Of a stretch of DNA of 64,000 nucleotides, positions 52,746 to 63,500 are shown one piece after another (within the stretch, counting starts at the first letter, position 1; the number at the start of each line of letters is the position of its first letter). The translations under genes were made by a program, and so were the position numbers. The notes under the pieces are model-generated. The model searched no databases, had not been told where the DNA came from, and saw nothing but the letters and a program-made list of their open reading frames with translations. The DNA is from Eutreptiella sp. 'Long Island Sound 2002' (Eukaryota > Euglenozoa > Euglenophyceae > Eutreptiales > Eutreptiaceae). Location of the stretch: NCBI GenBank assembly GCA_964036045.1, contig OZ038392.1, positions 27,334,663 to 27,398,662 on the forward strand. Direction: 5' to 3'.

Positions 52746-54056
52746 AAGTAGTAGGCGAAATCGCGAACTGTTGCGCGTAGAGTCTGGTCCCTGCGTGTCG
52801 CATGAGGCATGTGGGGTCCAGCAGGTAAGGGCAGGTAGTTTTTCAAAGAATTAAAACTAAAGGCAAAGTGAAATCACACTTTTAAACAAAACTGAAGGTA
52901 ATGGTACATGCGAAACGGCGCGACGCGACAGTGCCAAAATTTTACTTTTGACAAATAAAAGCCAGCAACAGGGACAGCAGACACTGACAGCAACTTAGGA
53001 CTGTGCCTGCAGCAGGGAGCACGTGGGGAAACAAAGGTAGAGGTCAGGGATGCATGACTGACTTGTGCTCGCCACTGTCTTGTGCATGCTTAGGCCACTT
53101 AACAAACACGGCCACGATGGCCCACCGTGCGCGCGGTAGCTCACTAATTAGAGGAAAGAGGTCACGATGGCCTCAGGGTAAAAGAACCGCTCCAAACACC
53201 AGGCACAAAGATAAACACGGGTACGATGCCCACACCTTGCACCCACGTGCTTTAGATCGTTTATGAGGGCTTGATGTGCTTGATGTTCTTGATGTGCTTG
53301 ATTTAACACTTGCATTAACGAGTGAGTTCTTGCTTGTAAGATGTAAGCTTGCTTGCTCACTTGCTTGTAAATTCCCAGACAAGGCCTAGCCAAAGGCCCA
53401 CTTGCAAACAGAATCGACACACAGGAAACCAAGGCCGTCGTGCCTGTTGGAATTTGGGAGAGCCACGGTTGTGGCTCGATGATTCTGCTCACGGGCACGG
53501 CTCAGCCAAGGGCCGTGTCCTTGTGGATGTGTAATGTTAGCATGTGTGTCACACTTGATGCACCACGTAGAGGGTAAAGGAGGAGGTACGGAGATGGGAT
53601 GAGGGTGTGAGTAGACACACTTAAATAGACAAACCTCATAACCATGTAATAATAACCTGACCTCACTGCTAACCCCTCACCTAGGAGCCATACTACGTAT
53701 ATATATCATATATACACATAATAGAGCGATGCACACCGACAAACACAAGACACACTTGTGCGCGCACACCCATTGGCAGGGCCCGGGGGCACACACTCGC
53801 CCGGAGGGCATCACAGAGTGTGGGTCTCGCGGTGGCGGCCTTGGAGCACGTGATGGGGGCACTCCACACATACGGCACGTGCAAGAGCTTCCACAAACTA
53901 CTCACGTACACACAACAAACAGTAAGCATATCCACAATAGAACACGTGTATAGATACGCCACCTTGTTGCTTGGTGTTCGTGTGTGTCTTGGGGGCGTGC
54001 GTATAAACACTTAGGTTAGCTTGCGTGTTACCTTTGTCGGTGGGTGTGCAACCGGC

Positions 54057-54116
54057 GGGCCGTAGCGCAGGGGGTCACCTCCAGGTCGCAAATTGGGGAG
54101 GTCGCCCGTACGGTCC
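54057..54116 (+). repeat. Compact tRNA-like sequence in element B
   Basis: Same 60-nt unit as 24,686-24,745, with the 7-bp terminal pairing (GGGCCGT with ACGGTCC) intact and one internal T-to-C difference. Confidence 0.35.
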
Positions 54117-55563
54117 CGCTGGTGAATCAGCCCACCCTAGTCCCCGGGGGCACGATGACACGCCCCGAAGGAGTTTTACTCCCCCAACCCCTCTACACCG
54201 TGTATGACGGATTCATGTTTACACCTCCGTGTGTAAACTTGGGCCGGTGTACACGGCTACAAAACCCCAAAGGTAGGTGTCAACCTAGGTCTTGCTTGTT
54301 CGGGGGGCGGGTGATAACCAACGTAATAGGCAACCATATAATCCCGTAACTAAATTAATGGCATGCGCACACACACGCTACCATTGGCCACGGGCACACC
54401 CGGTTTTGGTGTGTCTCGGACAGGAAGACTCGTGTGTGTTGTGGAAATCCAAGTCCACGCACGGGTCTCTACAAAGAAAAATGCCACGCCCATATCCCAA
54501 CCCGTTTGGTTGGGTGTTGGGATAGAGGACCCGTCGGGTGTTGTGGAAATCCAAGTCCACTCGTGGGGAACTCTAGAGAAAACATTAATATACATATTCT
54601 CTCATAAACATATGCATGTGCACACTCGCCCTTTTCACCATATTGTTTGTTCCCTCTCGTTGCAGGCAGGAATTCCCCCGCGAAATTCATCAAGGACATG
54701 AAGAGCACACCCAGCCAGCATGCGGCCCCATGCAATGGCAATGGAGGGTACCCACTCCCAACCCGGGCACGCATAGCGACCGGGGTCAAATACCCAGGCG
54801 GCGGAGACGGCCCAAATCCGCAACGCCACTCTCTGCCTTTGAAGACCCCACCCACTCATAGAGTGACGGGGCAAAGGCACCCATTGCAATTCATATTAGA
54901 ATACTTGTATTGTAGAGGACGACCCCTCCCTCTAGGCTTAAGTCCTCGCCGTATGTAGTGGCAATTTTGCACGCCACGAAATTTTTTCCACGTAATGTGA
55001 GCCACACGAGTACTTCGTACCTTGTATACCTACCCTCGTGTGGACAAGGGCAAATCGGTGGAAAACCATCACGCCCAACACAAAAAGGGAAAATGGGTTG
55101 TACCCGCCAACCCAACGAAGTTTTCAAGCCTTCGCCATTTTGAGCAAATGATTTAGCTCGTTGGCTTGGGTCACGGGTCAGGGACGGTCGTGGGGTCGTG
55201 GTTTCGGTACGGGGCGGCACTCCGAAACCTTGCAAACACCACCATGCGCACAACCCGGCAGAGTCTTCAGGAAGTGCTTGCCACGTTGTTAGCACCCTTG
55301 ACAGGGGGCGTCATCGTGGGCAGGACTGACGGCAGTAGTCCTGGTGGTGGTAGGAGTGCTCCAGTAAGACCCAAGGATAGGGGTTTGAATGGCATTAAGA
55401 CCCCCGAAAGAACACGTCCCACTTCCGCCCCAGGCTATATGCCACGCCACCCCACCCCAAGGACTCTCAAGCCTTTAGCGGTGAGAGAGGTAGACGGTGG
55501 GGTAAACCTGCGGTACCCACCGCCCTGCTCCGGTGGGGATTTTTGTAACCGGAGGAGCGCGCC

Positions 55564-55582
55564 GTGCATGCACATCTTCTTT
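55564..55582. other. Empty target site of LINE-2
   Basis: GTGCATGCACATCTTCTTT occurs once here, where A has two copies around LINE-2. Confidence 0.85.
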
Positions 55583-55669
55583 CCTGTCTCCCACCGCTTC
55601 TCGCTCTCTCCTCCCTTCCCCAAACAATAATATATCCATATTGGTTAGGGTTTTCTTTTCGTGGCACGT

Positions 55670-58600
55670 TCATGAGAGCGGTCCACCAAGGTGGGCAAGG
55701 ATGTCAACGGTTTGGGTGAGATTCTGTTTCTGCAAGTAATCTCTCCAAACTTTGTTGTAGGATGGTAAGAAGGTTTCAACGGGTTCCTCGGTATCCCAAT
55801 CTTTGGTATAACCCTCACACCGCACCTTGAAGAGAAGTCTCTTGCGGTAAGTACGGTGACTTAATATTTTGTTGACATTATAGGTGTCCTCCTCAAACTG
55901 GGAGGGCACCCTAGCAACCTCCTTCGTGTAATTTAGAGGCACGGGGGAGCGAGGGGAGTTGACCGTTTTCATTAAACAATCAACGTGGACGTCAACTAAC
56001 CTCCGTTGTCCCACTTGAATAACATAGAGGTCGTGCGCCTTCTTGGCCACAACCTCATAGGGCCCATCCCAATAGGGACAAGTTTTATCGCCAAGATTTT
56101 TGCGTTGGCGACGGACCCATACGCGGTCCCCTTTTGAGAAATTGGGGGACATCCTCCTACTCTTATTATACTTACGAGCCATTGTCTCTTGCACTTGAAT
56201 CATAGCCCTCCGTGCAAGAGCAATAAGCTCCTCACGCCGTTGAAAGTAGTGAGCGGCGTCTTGGGCCACCCCCTTAGGCTCAGCAAGAGGAGGCCCCTTA
56301 GTACGGTTGTGTTTACCAAACACAATCTCGTTAGGTGTATAACCTGAAGGACCTGTAGTCTCATGCCACGCTCGTACAACGGCGGGCAAAACCTCTACCC
56401 AATTAGTTTTCTTTCTCTTCAAGGTAATGGCTTTAGCAACGGCACGCCTTAGCTGCTTGCCAGTATTTTCGGCCTTGCCATTACCTTGGTGCCTACCCGC
56501 GAGACACATAGTCGAGCGGGCACCAATCTTAGAACAAAGGGTTTGGAAATATTGGCTCACAAATTGTGGCCCACGGTCGGAGCATATTTCACGAGGGGCT
56601 CCGAACCTATCCACCCAGCGCTCCATTACCAAATGGGCCGCTCTTCTCCCCGTTAGCCCTTCATCCTTGTCTCCATGACGGGGTTTAGGAATAGGGATCG
56701 CGATGAGGTAGCCGGAAAGCCGGCATACACATAGGAGCATTCGGTCATACACCTCTCCATCGTGGGAGGTGGAAGGGTAGTGAAACACATCAAGCGCTAT
56801 GGAGTCCATGGGCTCCATAGGTATAGGCATAGGGGTCATGTACCCTTGCTTGCGCTTGGTGTCATGCGTGTGAATGGCACATGAGGGACACGTTTGACAT
56901 TGCAGTTTCACTGCTTTGTACAACCCCTCACCTTCCACGCCATGGTTAATTTCCTTCCAGTGTTTTTCCACACTGGAGGTAGTTAAGTGAAATGCATCAT
57001 GGTATTCGGCTACCAAACGATGCACTAGCGGCGTAGGAACACACCACCGTCCATTACGGACGAGCTTGTTATCCACCAACCTCACTCCATCTTGGAAGCT
57101 CCCATTCAAGGCATCTTGCCACATTTGTTTGTAGCGTTGACAATTTGGGTAGTGTTTAGCCCAATTTATCTCAAAAACATTGGGAGCATCCTCCCCATGT
57201 ATAGGAGTTGCTTTATTGTGGGACTTCCAAGATTTTTTTATCTTGACAATTCGCTCCAGTCTCCGAAGCTTTCTCTTTTGCTTCGTCCCCCCCCCCACTG
57301 GAGGCGAAGCCAGAGGGGGTGGATCACACGCGGGTGCCCCTTGAGCCCGAGGCGCCGCTTTAGACCTAGGAACAACGGGCGCCACAACCGCCCTAAATAC
57401 AAGGGGGCGGGCGAGAAGTTCTTCCTTCTCGGCCGCCATCATGTCCCGCACATCCCCGGCCGCTTGGGCCGTCCCATGTATGGACACATCACCCAACGCC
57501 GGGTTAGCAGGGTAAGCCCAACGGGACAAGAAATCACCCACGGGGTTCACTGGCCCCGGAGTGTAAACCACATGGAGGTCGAATTTAGAGAACAATTCAT
57601 GCCAACGCGCTTGGCGTGGAGAGGGACCCCCCACGGTTTTGAGGTCCTCCGTAGCCCAATTTCCAAGGCTACGGTGGTCCGTACGGACCTCCACGCGCTT
57701 GTTCCCCACCCAACCATGCCATTTTAAAAGCGCCGCCACTATGGCGTAGCACTCTTTCTCCCGAGGGCTCCAATTCAATTGGCTGCCTGACAATTTGCGG
57801 GAGAAAAAGGCAAGGGGGCGTAGGGCACCATCGGGACCTTCATGCTGTAGGGCCTCCCCCACCGCCCAATTACTAGCGTCCGGGGTGAGGACAAAGTCCT
57901 TATCCCAATCGGCTAGTTGGAGGGGAACAATATCCGTAATAGCACGCTTGAGCTTCAAAAAGGCCTCGTTAGCCGAAGCATTCCACGTTAGGCCTATCTT
58001 TTTGCCATTCTTATGCTTAGGCAAATCCTTCAACATATTAATCAAAGGGGTAGCTATGGAGGCGTAGTGTTGGACATAGCCCGAATAATAGTTGGCGAGC
58101 CCCAAGAAGCCCCGGAGCTCCCGAACATTATCCGGTTTGTCCCAACGCTCAAGCGCCAACATTTTCCCTGGCGCCGGCCGACGTGTGCCATTTTCCAACA
58201 CATGGCCACAAAACTCAACCGAACGAACAAAGAAATCGGTTTTGCTAACCGAAGCAACCAACTCCTCTTTTCGTAGCCTATCCAACACGGCACGCACGTC
58301 GCGGTCGTGGTTAGCCAATAGCTCCTCCTCCGTCGCACCGGAGGAACCAATAATAATATCATCAATATATACGTCCGCACAATCCAAACCCTGCAAAACA
58401 TGGTCCATGACCCGTTGAAAAATAGCGGGCCCATTCTTGATACCCATAGGCATAACACGCCATTGGTATCGCTTACCCGCCAAATTCATGGCGGTTTTAG
58501 CCCGGGACTCAGGGTGAAGGGGAATTTGATGAAACCCTTTACTCAAGTCCACAATAGTGAAAATCTTGTGTTTGGATTGATTTTCCAACATGTTTTCTAT

Positions 58601-58850
58601 CAGGGGGAGGGTGTGTGCGTCGGGCAAGGTAGCCTCATTAAGTTGGCGGTAGTCCACCACGAGGCGCCATTTTCCTTTCTCTTTCTTGGGCACAACGAAA
58701 CCGTTGGACGCCCATTCGGAGGCAGGGCACGGCTCAATCTAGCCACGAGCCAAAAAGTCCTCCACTATTTCTTGCTCCGCCGCGGCACGCTCCCCCACCA
58801 ACCGTATAGGTTTTACGGATTTGGGTTTGGCGTTCGGGTATATAGGCCAA
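55670..58850 (-). CDS. Element B Pol: RT, RNase H, integrase, chromodomain
   Basis: 1,007 open codons from 58,693, plus an upstream piece in the same frame (VGERAAAEQEIVEDFLARG) cut off by one TAG (58,739-58,741). RT: WRLVVDYRQLNEA, FTIVDLSKGFHQI, VMPMGIKNGPAIFQ, YIDD at about 109-112. RNase H: PDASNWAVG, EKECYAIV, RTDHRSL, GDFLSRW. Integrase: CQTCPSCAIHTHD, ALDVFHYPS, EICSDRGPQF and QGNGKAENTGK (DDE complete). Chromodomain at the C-terminus with RCEGYTKDWDTEEP. The frame is offset by -1 from the protease frame. Confidence 0.92.
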
Positions 58851-60564
58851 GTTTAGCAAACCCCAACCGCTCCGTACCACGGACCTTAGGGTGTTCCTGG
58901 TCCGGACGGAGACGAACCTCCCCACTAAAAACATCCCGCTCATAGTCCGCGAGGATGCGCCTCCTCATGAGCTCCACCTCCGGAGACACAATAGGCTCTT
59001 GGGTGGTGACAACGCCACCCACACGAGAAGCAGCCAACAATCGTGTGGCGCCTTTACGTTTTCGGTAACGCTTAACGGTAGTGGCTCCCCCACCCAATAA
59101 CTCTCGTTCAATTTTCGCAATGCGTGAACGCACGCATTCTTGTGCCTCCAAATCTTCGGGGGTAGGATCAAGAGTGACGGGTGCGAGGAGTTTTTTATGG
59201 GTCGCCTGATACGTGAGGGTGCGCACCGAAGCCAAATGGTTAGGCACCCTTTCATCCTCCGACTCTTCCTCCGAGGTCATGCCCGGCTCGCCATCCGTGT
59301 CGGGGTTAGAGACGGCCGGTGCCAAAACGGAGGCCACATGACATTTAGTGGCCGCCAAATTTTCCTCCGCAATACCACCGTCCACGTATAGCGCCACCGT
59401 GGACCAACCGCGTTGAGGAAGGGGCGTGAGGTGGTCATTTTGATAGAGACAGGCTTTAGTCTCTGGCCCAGGAAGGTGGTACCCTTGCAAAGTAATTTCC
59501 ATAAGGGGTTTCCACCACTCCCTATGTGTCCACTTCGGCCCTACGACGATGGCTCGTAGTTTTTCTTGCCGAATTTTCCGAACACAATCGGAAAACCGAT
59601 GATATGAAGGGCACATCCAATACAATTTGGAGGGGTCCGCGGGAGTGGAAAAGAAATCTTCAAGCGGCGAAACCCAACGGGTAGCCTGGGCCATACCCGG
59701 GACCCTATTGAAGGCGTCCACGTCGGGGTTTTTGCCAAATTGTTTTTTGACACGTGCGGCCCAATATGGCGTGAGGCCATAGTCAGACTGGGTCCACATG
59801 GACCCATCACGCCGCGTAGGTAGAACATCACGGGCAAGGGCTTCGGGAGCAAATTCAACGAGCTCCAAAGCACAAGCCCGGTCCTGTACGGGGGCCACGG
59901 AGGAAGCGGTCAAGGCATAGGATATGTGTTTCTCGGCCTCAACACGGTTAGGCGGTTCGCCACCAGGGGGCGTAACCACAATGGCCGGGGCAGGGTGCGT
60001 AGGAGCGACCGCCCCAATGACTGGAACGGTTAGGCCCCACACGGACTGACGTGACACCTTACCATGAATGGGTTTCACCAAAAATGGTTTGCCGGTTCGT
60101 GGAGCCTCACGGAAGTCCTCAATCGAAAAACGGGAGTGCACTGGATGGTGAGAGTACAAACAATTGAAACGGGCAAAATGGCTCACACAATGTTCGTAAC
60201 CCCATGGGTGCCCCAAAACCATATCCCAAGGTAAATTCGGGACAAGGTACGGGGACACGCCATACTGGGCAACACGAGGAAGTGAAACACTACCATCCAC
60301 AACCCCCGTAAATTGAATTTTGACGTCTATTTGCTCGTCCCCCCCTGGCAAAGGCGTCTCATTATCTGCTTGGAGTAGGCGCCTCCGTTGGGGGGATTCA
60401 TATTTTTCGGAGAGTTGGTCTCCAAAAACATTGGGGTTGGCCAAAGCGACCGCTTGGCACCCAAAATCCACCAAAACACGGAGGGCCTTGCGTTCTCCAT
60501 TGGGCAAAACAACCTGAACGGAAAGCTCGGTTTGAATCTCACTAGTCACTATATGCCCCTTCAT
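58813..60564 (-). CDS. Element B retropepsin and Dam-methyltransferase-like domain
   Basis: The ATG at 60,562-60,564 overlaps the Gag TGA. Protease: LVDFGCQAVALANPNVF (catalytic Asp, then Phe-Gly) and DMVLGHPWG. After a Pro-rich middle comes DVDAFNRVPGMAQATRW, YWMCPSYHRFSDCVRKIRQE, RAIVVGPKWTHREWW and ALYVDGG, the methyltransferase-like segment. The NPPY-type motif is CPSY here and CPPY in A. An acidic/basic linker follows (RSRIAKIERELLGGG). The ORF ends at TAA (58,813-58,815), about 37 bp after the pol frame opens. Confidence 0.8.
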   Translation of the reverse strand: MKGHIVTSEIQTELSVQVVLPNGERKALRVLVDFGCQAVALANPNVFGDQLSEKYESPQRRRLLQADNETPLPGGDEQIDVKIQFTGVVDGSVSLPRVAQYGVSPYLVPNLPWDMVLGHPWGYEHCVSHFARFNCLYSHHPVHSRFSIEDFREAPRTGKPFLVKPIHGKVSRQSVWGLTVPVIGAVAPTHPAPAIVVTPPGGEPPNRVEAEKHISYALTASSVAPVQDRACALELVEFAPEALARDVLPTRRDGSMWTQSDYGLTPYWAARVKKQFGKNPDVDAFNRVPGMAQATRWVSPLEDFFSTPADPSKLYWMCPSYHRFSDCVRKIRQEKLRAIVVGPKWTHREWWKPLMEITLQGYHLPGPETKACLYQNDHLTPLPQRGWSTVALYVDGGIAEENLAATKCHVASVLAPAVSNPDTDGEPGMTSEEESEDERVPNHLASVRTLTYQATHKKLLAPVTLDPTPEDLEAQECVRSRIAKIERELLGGGATTVKRYRKRKGATRLLAASRVGGVVTTQEPIVSPEVELMRRRILADYERDVFSGEVRLRPDQEHPKVRGTERLGFAKLGLYTRTPNPNP

Positions 60565-63500
60565 GACTCTCGATGGAACGAGAGCCACGGTAGTGTCACA
60601 GGGGTGCCCGAGGTTTTCTTCTTTCGAAGGGGGCGCCTCTGGGCACCTCTACCAACGTCCGCGCCCGTTCGGCGCTCCCTTGCCTCCTTTATCGCCTTGC
60701 CGCCGCCACCCTTATAACCACCACCACCCTTATCACCACCGCCACCCTTATCGCCACCCTTAGGCTTACCACCTTTAGACTTACCCGCAATGTTCCAATG
60801 AGTGTCATTGCACGGAGAATTAGGCTTACACGTCCAAAGGGTGGTATTGGTGGCACCCCAATCAATCCAAGACATGTCCATATCCGTTTGTTTACGTGTT
60901 TTCCAATGTTTGGAACACGGAACCCAAAAGGTAGGTGGCGGTTTAGCCCCGGGGTCGACGGGTTTCTTCGCCGGAGGTTTAGAGTGACCCACGGCGTTGA
61001 CGGAGGTGTCCACGGGTTCGGCGGTGTCAGGGTCTGCCGTAGCCTCCGCATTAACCGCATTCACGCGGTTATTGTGAGAAGGGCGATGAGTGTACGTCAC
61101 CGTCGTCTTGTCTCCTTTATTGAGGCGTTCGAGAGCTTCCCTCTCCGATACGCTTTTATGGGCAAGGGCGTAGATTTCCGCAGGCTTCAAACGAGGCCTA
61201 CGTTGTTCCACTTTCATAGTGTAGCCGCGTGTGTGAGGTGTGTTGTTGAGTTTCAAGATCCACTCCTGGAGAGCCGGGTCTTTGCAGTCAACTATCACCC
61301 CCGGCCCCGAAAAGGAAACAATCTCAGGAACCGTAGTGCAAGCTTGAGCGCTATATTTCCTGAGTTCTTTTTCGAATGGGGCGCGACCCGGCGAAGGGTC
61401 AAGGCCACTAAAATCCACCACATAGCTGTCTGGGCTATTCTTAGCCTCTTGCTTGACGACCTTCTCCTTGATCCACGGGAGCTTGCTTAGGAGCTGCTCC
61501 CGGATCACGTGGGGACGAGTCTCATTGCTCAGAGGCAACAAACGTTGCCAACGAGCATAGAAATCTTCAAGGTCGATGAGGGTAATTTGCCCTTTAACCA
61601 CCCTGGGGGTGAGGGCTCGCCACCTTTCATCAGCCCTCGAGGGGTCATACTCGTGGAAACGTTGTTCCAAAAAGTCCCACAACTCTTTGAGGGTGGGGGC
61701 CGTGCGTGTGTGGTGGGTGGCCTCGGCAACCCGGGCGTTGATGATCGCCTTTAGCCATGGGGGCAAGGTACTCAAAATCATTTTTGCCTCGTTGGCCTTT
61801 CGGTACATGGGATCACACCCCCCCAACCATTGTTGAAGCTTCTCCACCCACTCGTCGTAGCACTCTAGCTGCCCATTAAATTGCGGTTTAGGCATATCAC
61901 TATCCTCCACCGCTTTGGTGTAACTATTTTGCACCATAGGCATTTGGTACGGGTGGTAAGCAGGGGGAGCCATGGTTGGGGGTGCACCTCCACTTGCACT
62001 TGGTGCAACCTTCACTGGAGAGACTGTACACGTATCCGTAGGATGAGAGGGCGTGTACGAAGGTTTCCCAGGGGAAGTGAAAACATTTTTCGTGAGGGGA
62101 TTAATGTTCCCCAACGAAGAGGTGTTCTCCTCTTCATTGGCCCACGGGGCCGTAGGCTCCGTGGGGTGTTCTTCGCCCTTAGGCGTCGCCCTCCACTCGG
62201 GAACAGCACGTTCTTTCTGCTTTTCGGAGATTCCCCTCCACGATGTAGGTTCTTGGGGGTGGGGGTGTTCGTGGTGTTCTTCCCCCCCCCTCGGCCACCC
62301 CGAATCCGGACAAGCGTTCGGATGGTAGATGCAATCGTGGGATGGGTGGACGGAGAAAGGAAGGACACACCCACCAGCGGATGAACCGGATGGCGCGCCC
62401 ATGGGCGCCGTAGGCGCCGCCGGTGTAGGATCAGGAACGGGCGGAGGCGCCGATGGCGGGGCTGGGACCACCGTAACGGGTTCCGCAGGCGTGGAGTACC
62501 AGTGGTCCCACGCATCGATCCTAGATGCAACGGCGGCGTAACGTGCAGCGAGCGACTCCACTGCGCTAAAGCACTTAGCCGTGTTGCCGTTGGACATCTT
62601 AAGATGATCCGACACACTAGCCTCCACCGCCTTAGAATCCCGTTGGTAGCCCTGAACCACCGCGTCAAACTTAGCCAACGTAGACAAGATTTGGGTCATC
62701 CGGTCCCCGTAGGACTGACTGATGCCCACGGTAGAGGCTACTGCCTGAGAAAGTTCCTGATGAGATCGCTGCAACTCCAGATTCTGATTTCGCAGGTCCC
62801 TCACCTGTGCCATCAGAGATTGGATGCACGTTTCGTAGTGCACCACACACCGGGGACAGCCACAGGTGTGCTGTAGGTCGTCCTCCCCCCGTGTAGGAGT
62901 GGGGCCCCCAGAATGTCGAAAAGATGGACCCCCCCCTCCACGAGGAGGAGATGAGCCACCACCGCCCCCCCCAGCAGCCCCCCCTGCCACGGAGGGACCA
63001 GAGGGCCCCCCCGCAGGGCGAGACGGGGGTGTGGGGCGCGCAGCAACAGGTGCTGGCGCCCCCCCACTAGAGGGACGTCCCCCCCCCGAAACCCCACCAC
63101 TAGATGGCCGAACCAGGTGCGGGATTCCTTGCACGTGCTCGATGTAAGCCACCTGGCGGTGGCGGGGTGACGGCGGAGGGGGAACATGACCAACATTATT
63201 CGGTCGCGGCGGTGGGGGTGGGGAATCGTCCACCACAATATACTGTGGTGACTCATGAACCACCATAGGTGATCGAGTTCTCGGATGGGAAGCAAAAACA
63301 GGCTCCGATCCCGTTGCAACCTCTGGAACCCCCCCCCAATTGGGCAGTTGGGGGTCCTCCGCAGGAGATGTATTTGTGGGGGGGGAGACCAAATTTATTG
63401 GGAGGGTTGCTGAACCTCCCTCCACCTGATTCCCTCCCCCCCAGCACAGATTGTTGACCTTCGGCATTGCCGGAGAATCATCCACTAGGGTTGGACGATC

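Larger units (their letters stand above)
52515..55669 (-). other. Long non-coding 3' region of element B
   Basis: Counterpart of 22,871-26,188 in A. It lacks A's segment of about 300 bp with the hairpin and contains the empty target site of LINE-2 (55,564-55,582). No ORF is supported. It includes the tRNA-like pair, the compact tRNA-like element and the duplicated 21-bp motif. Confidence 0.7.
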
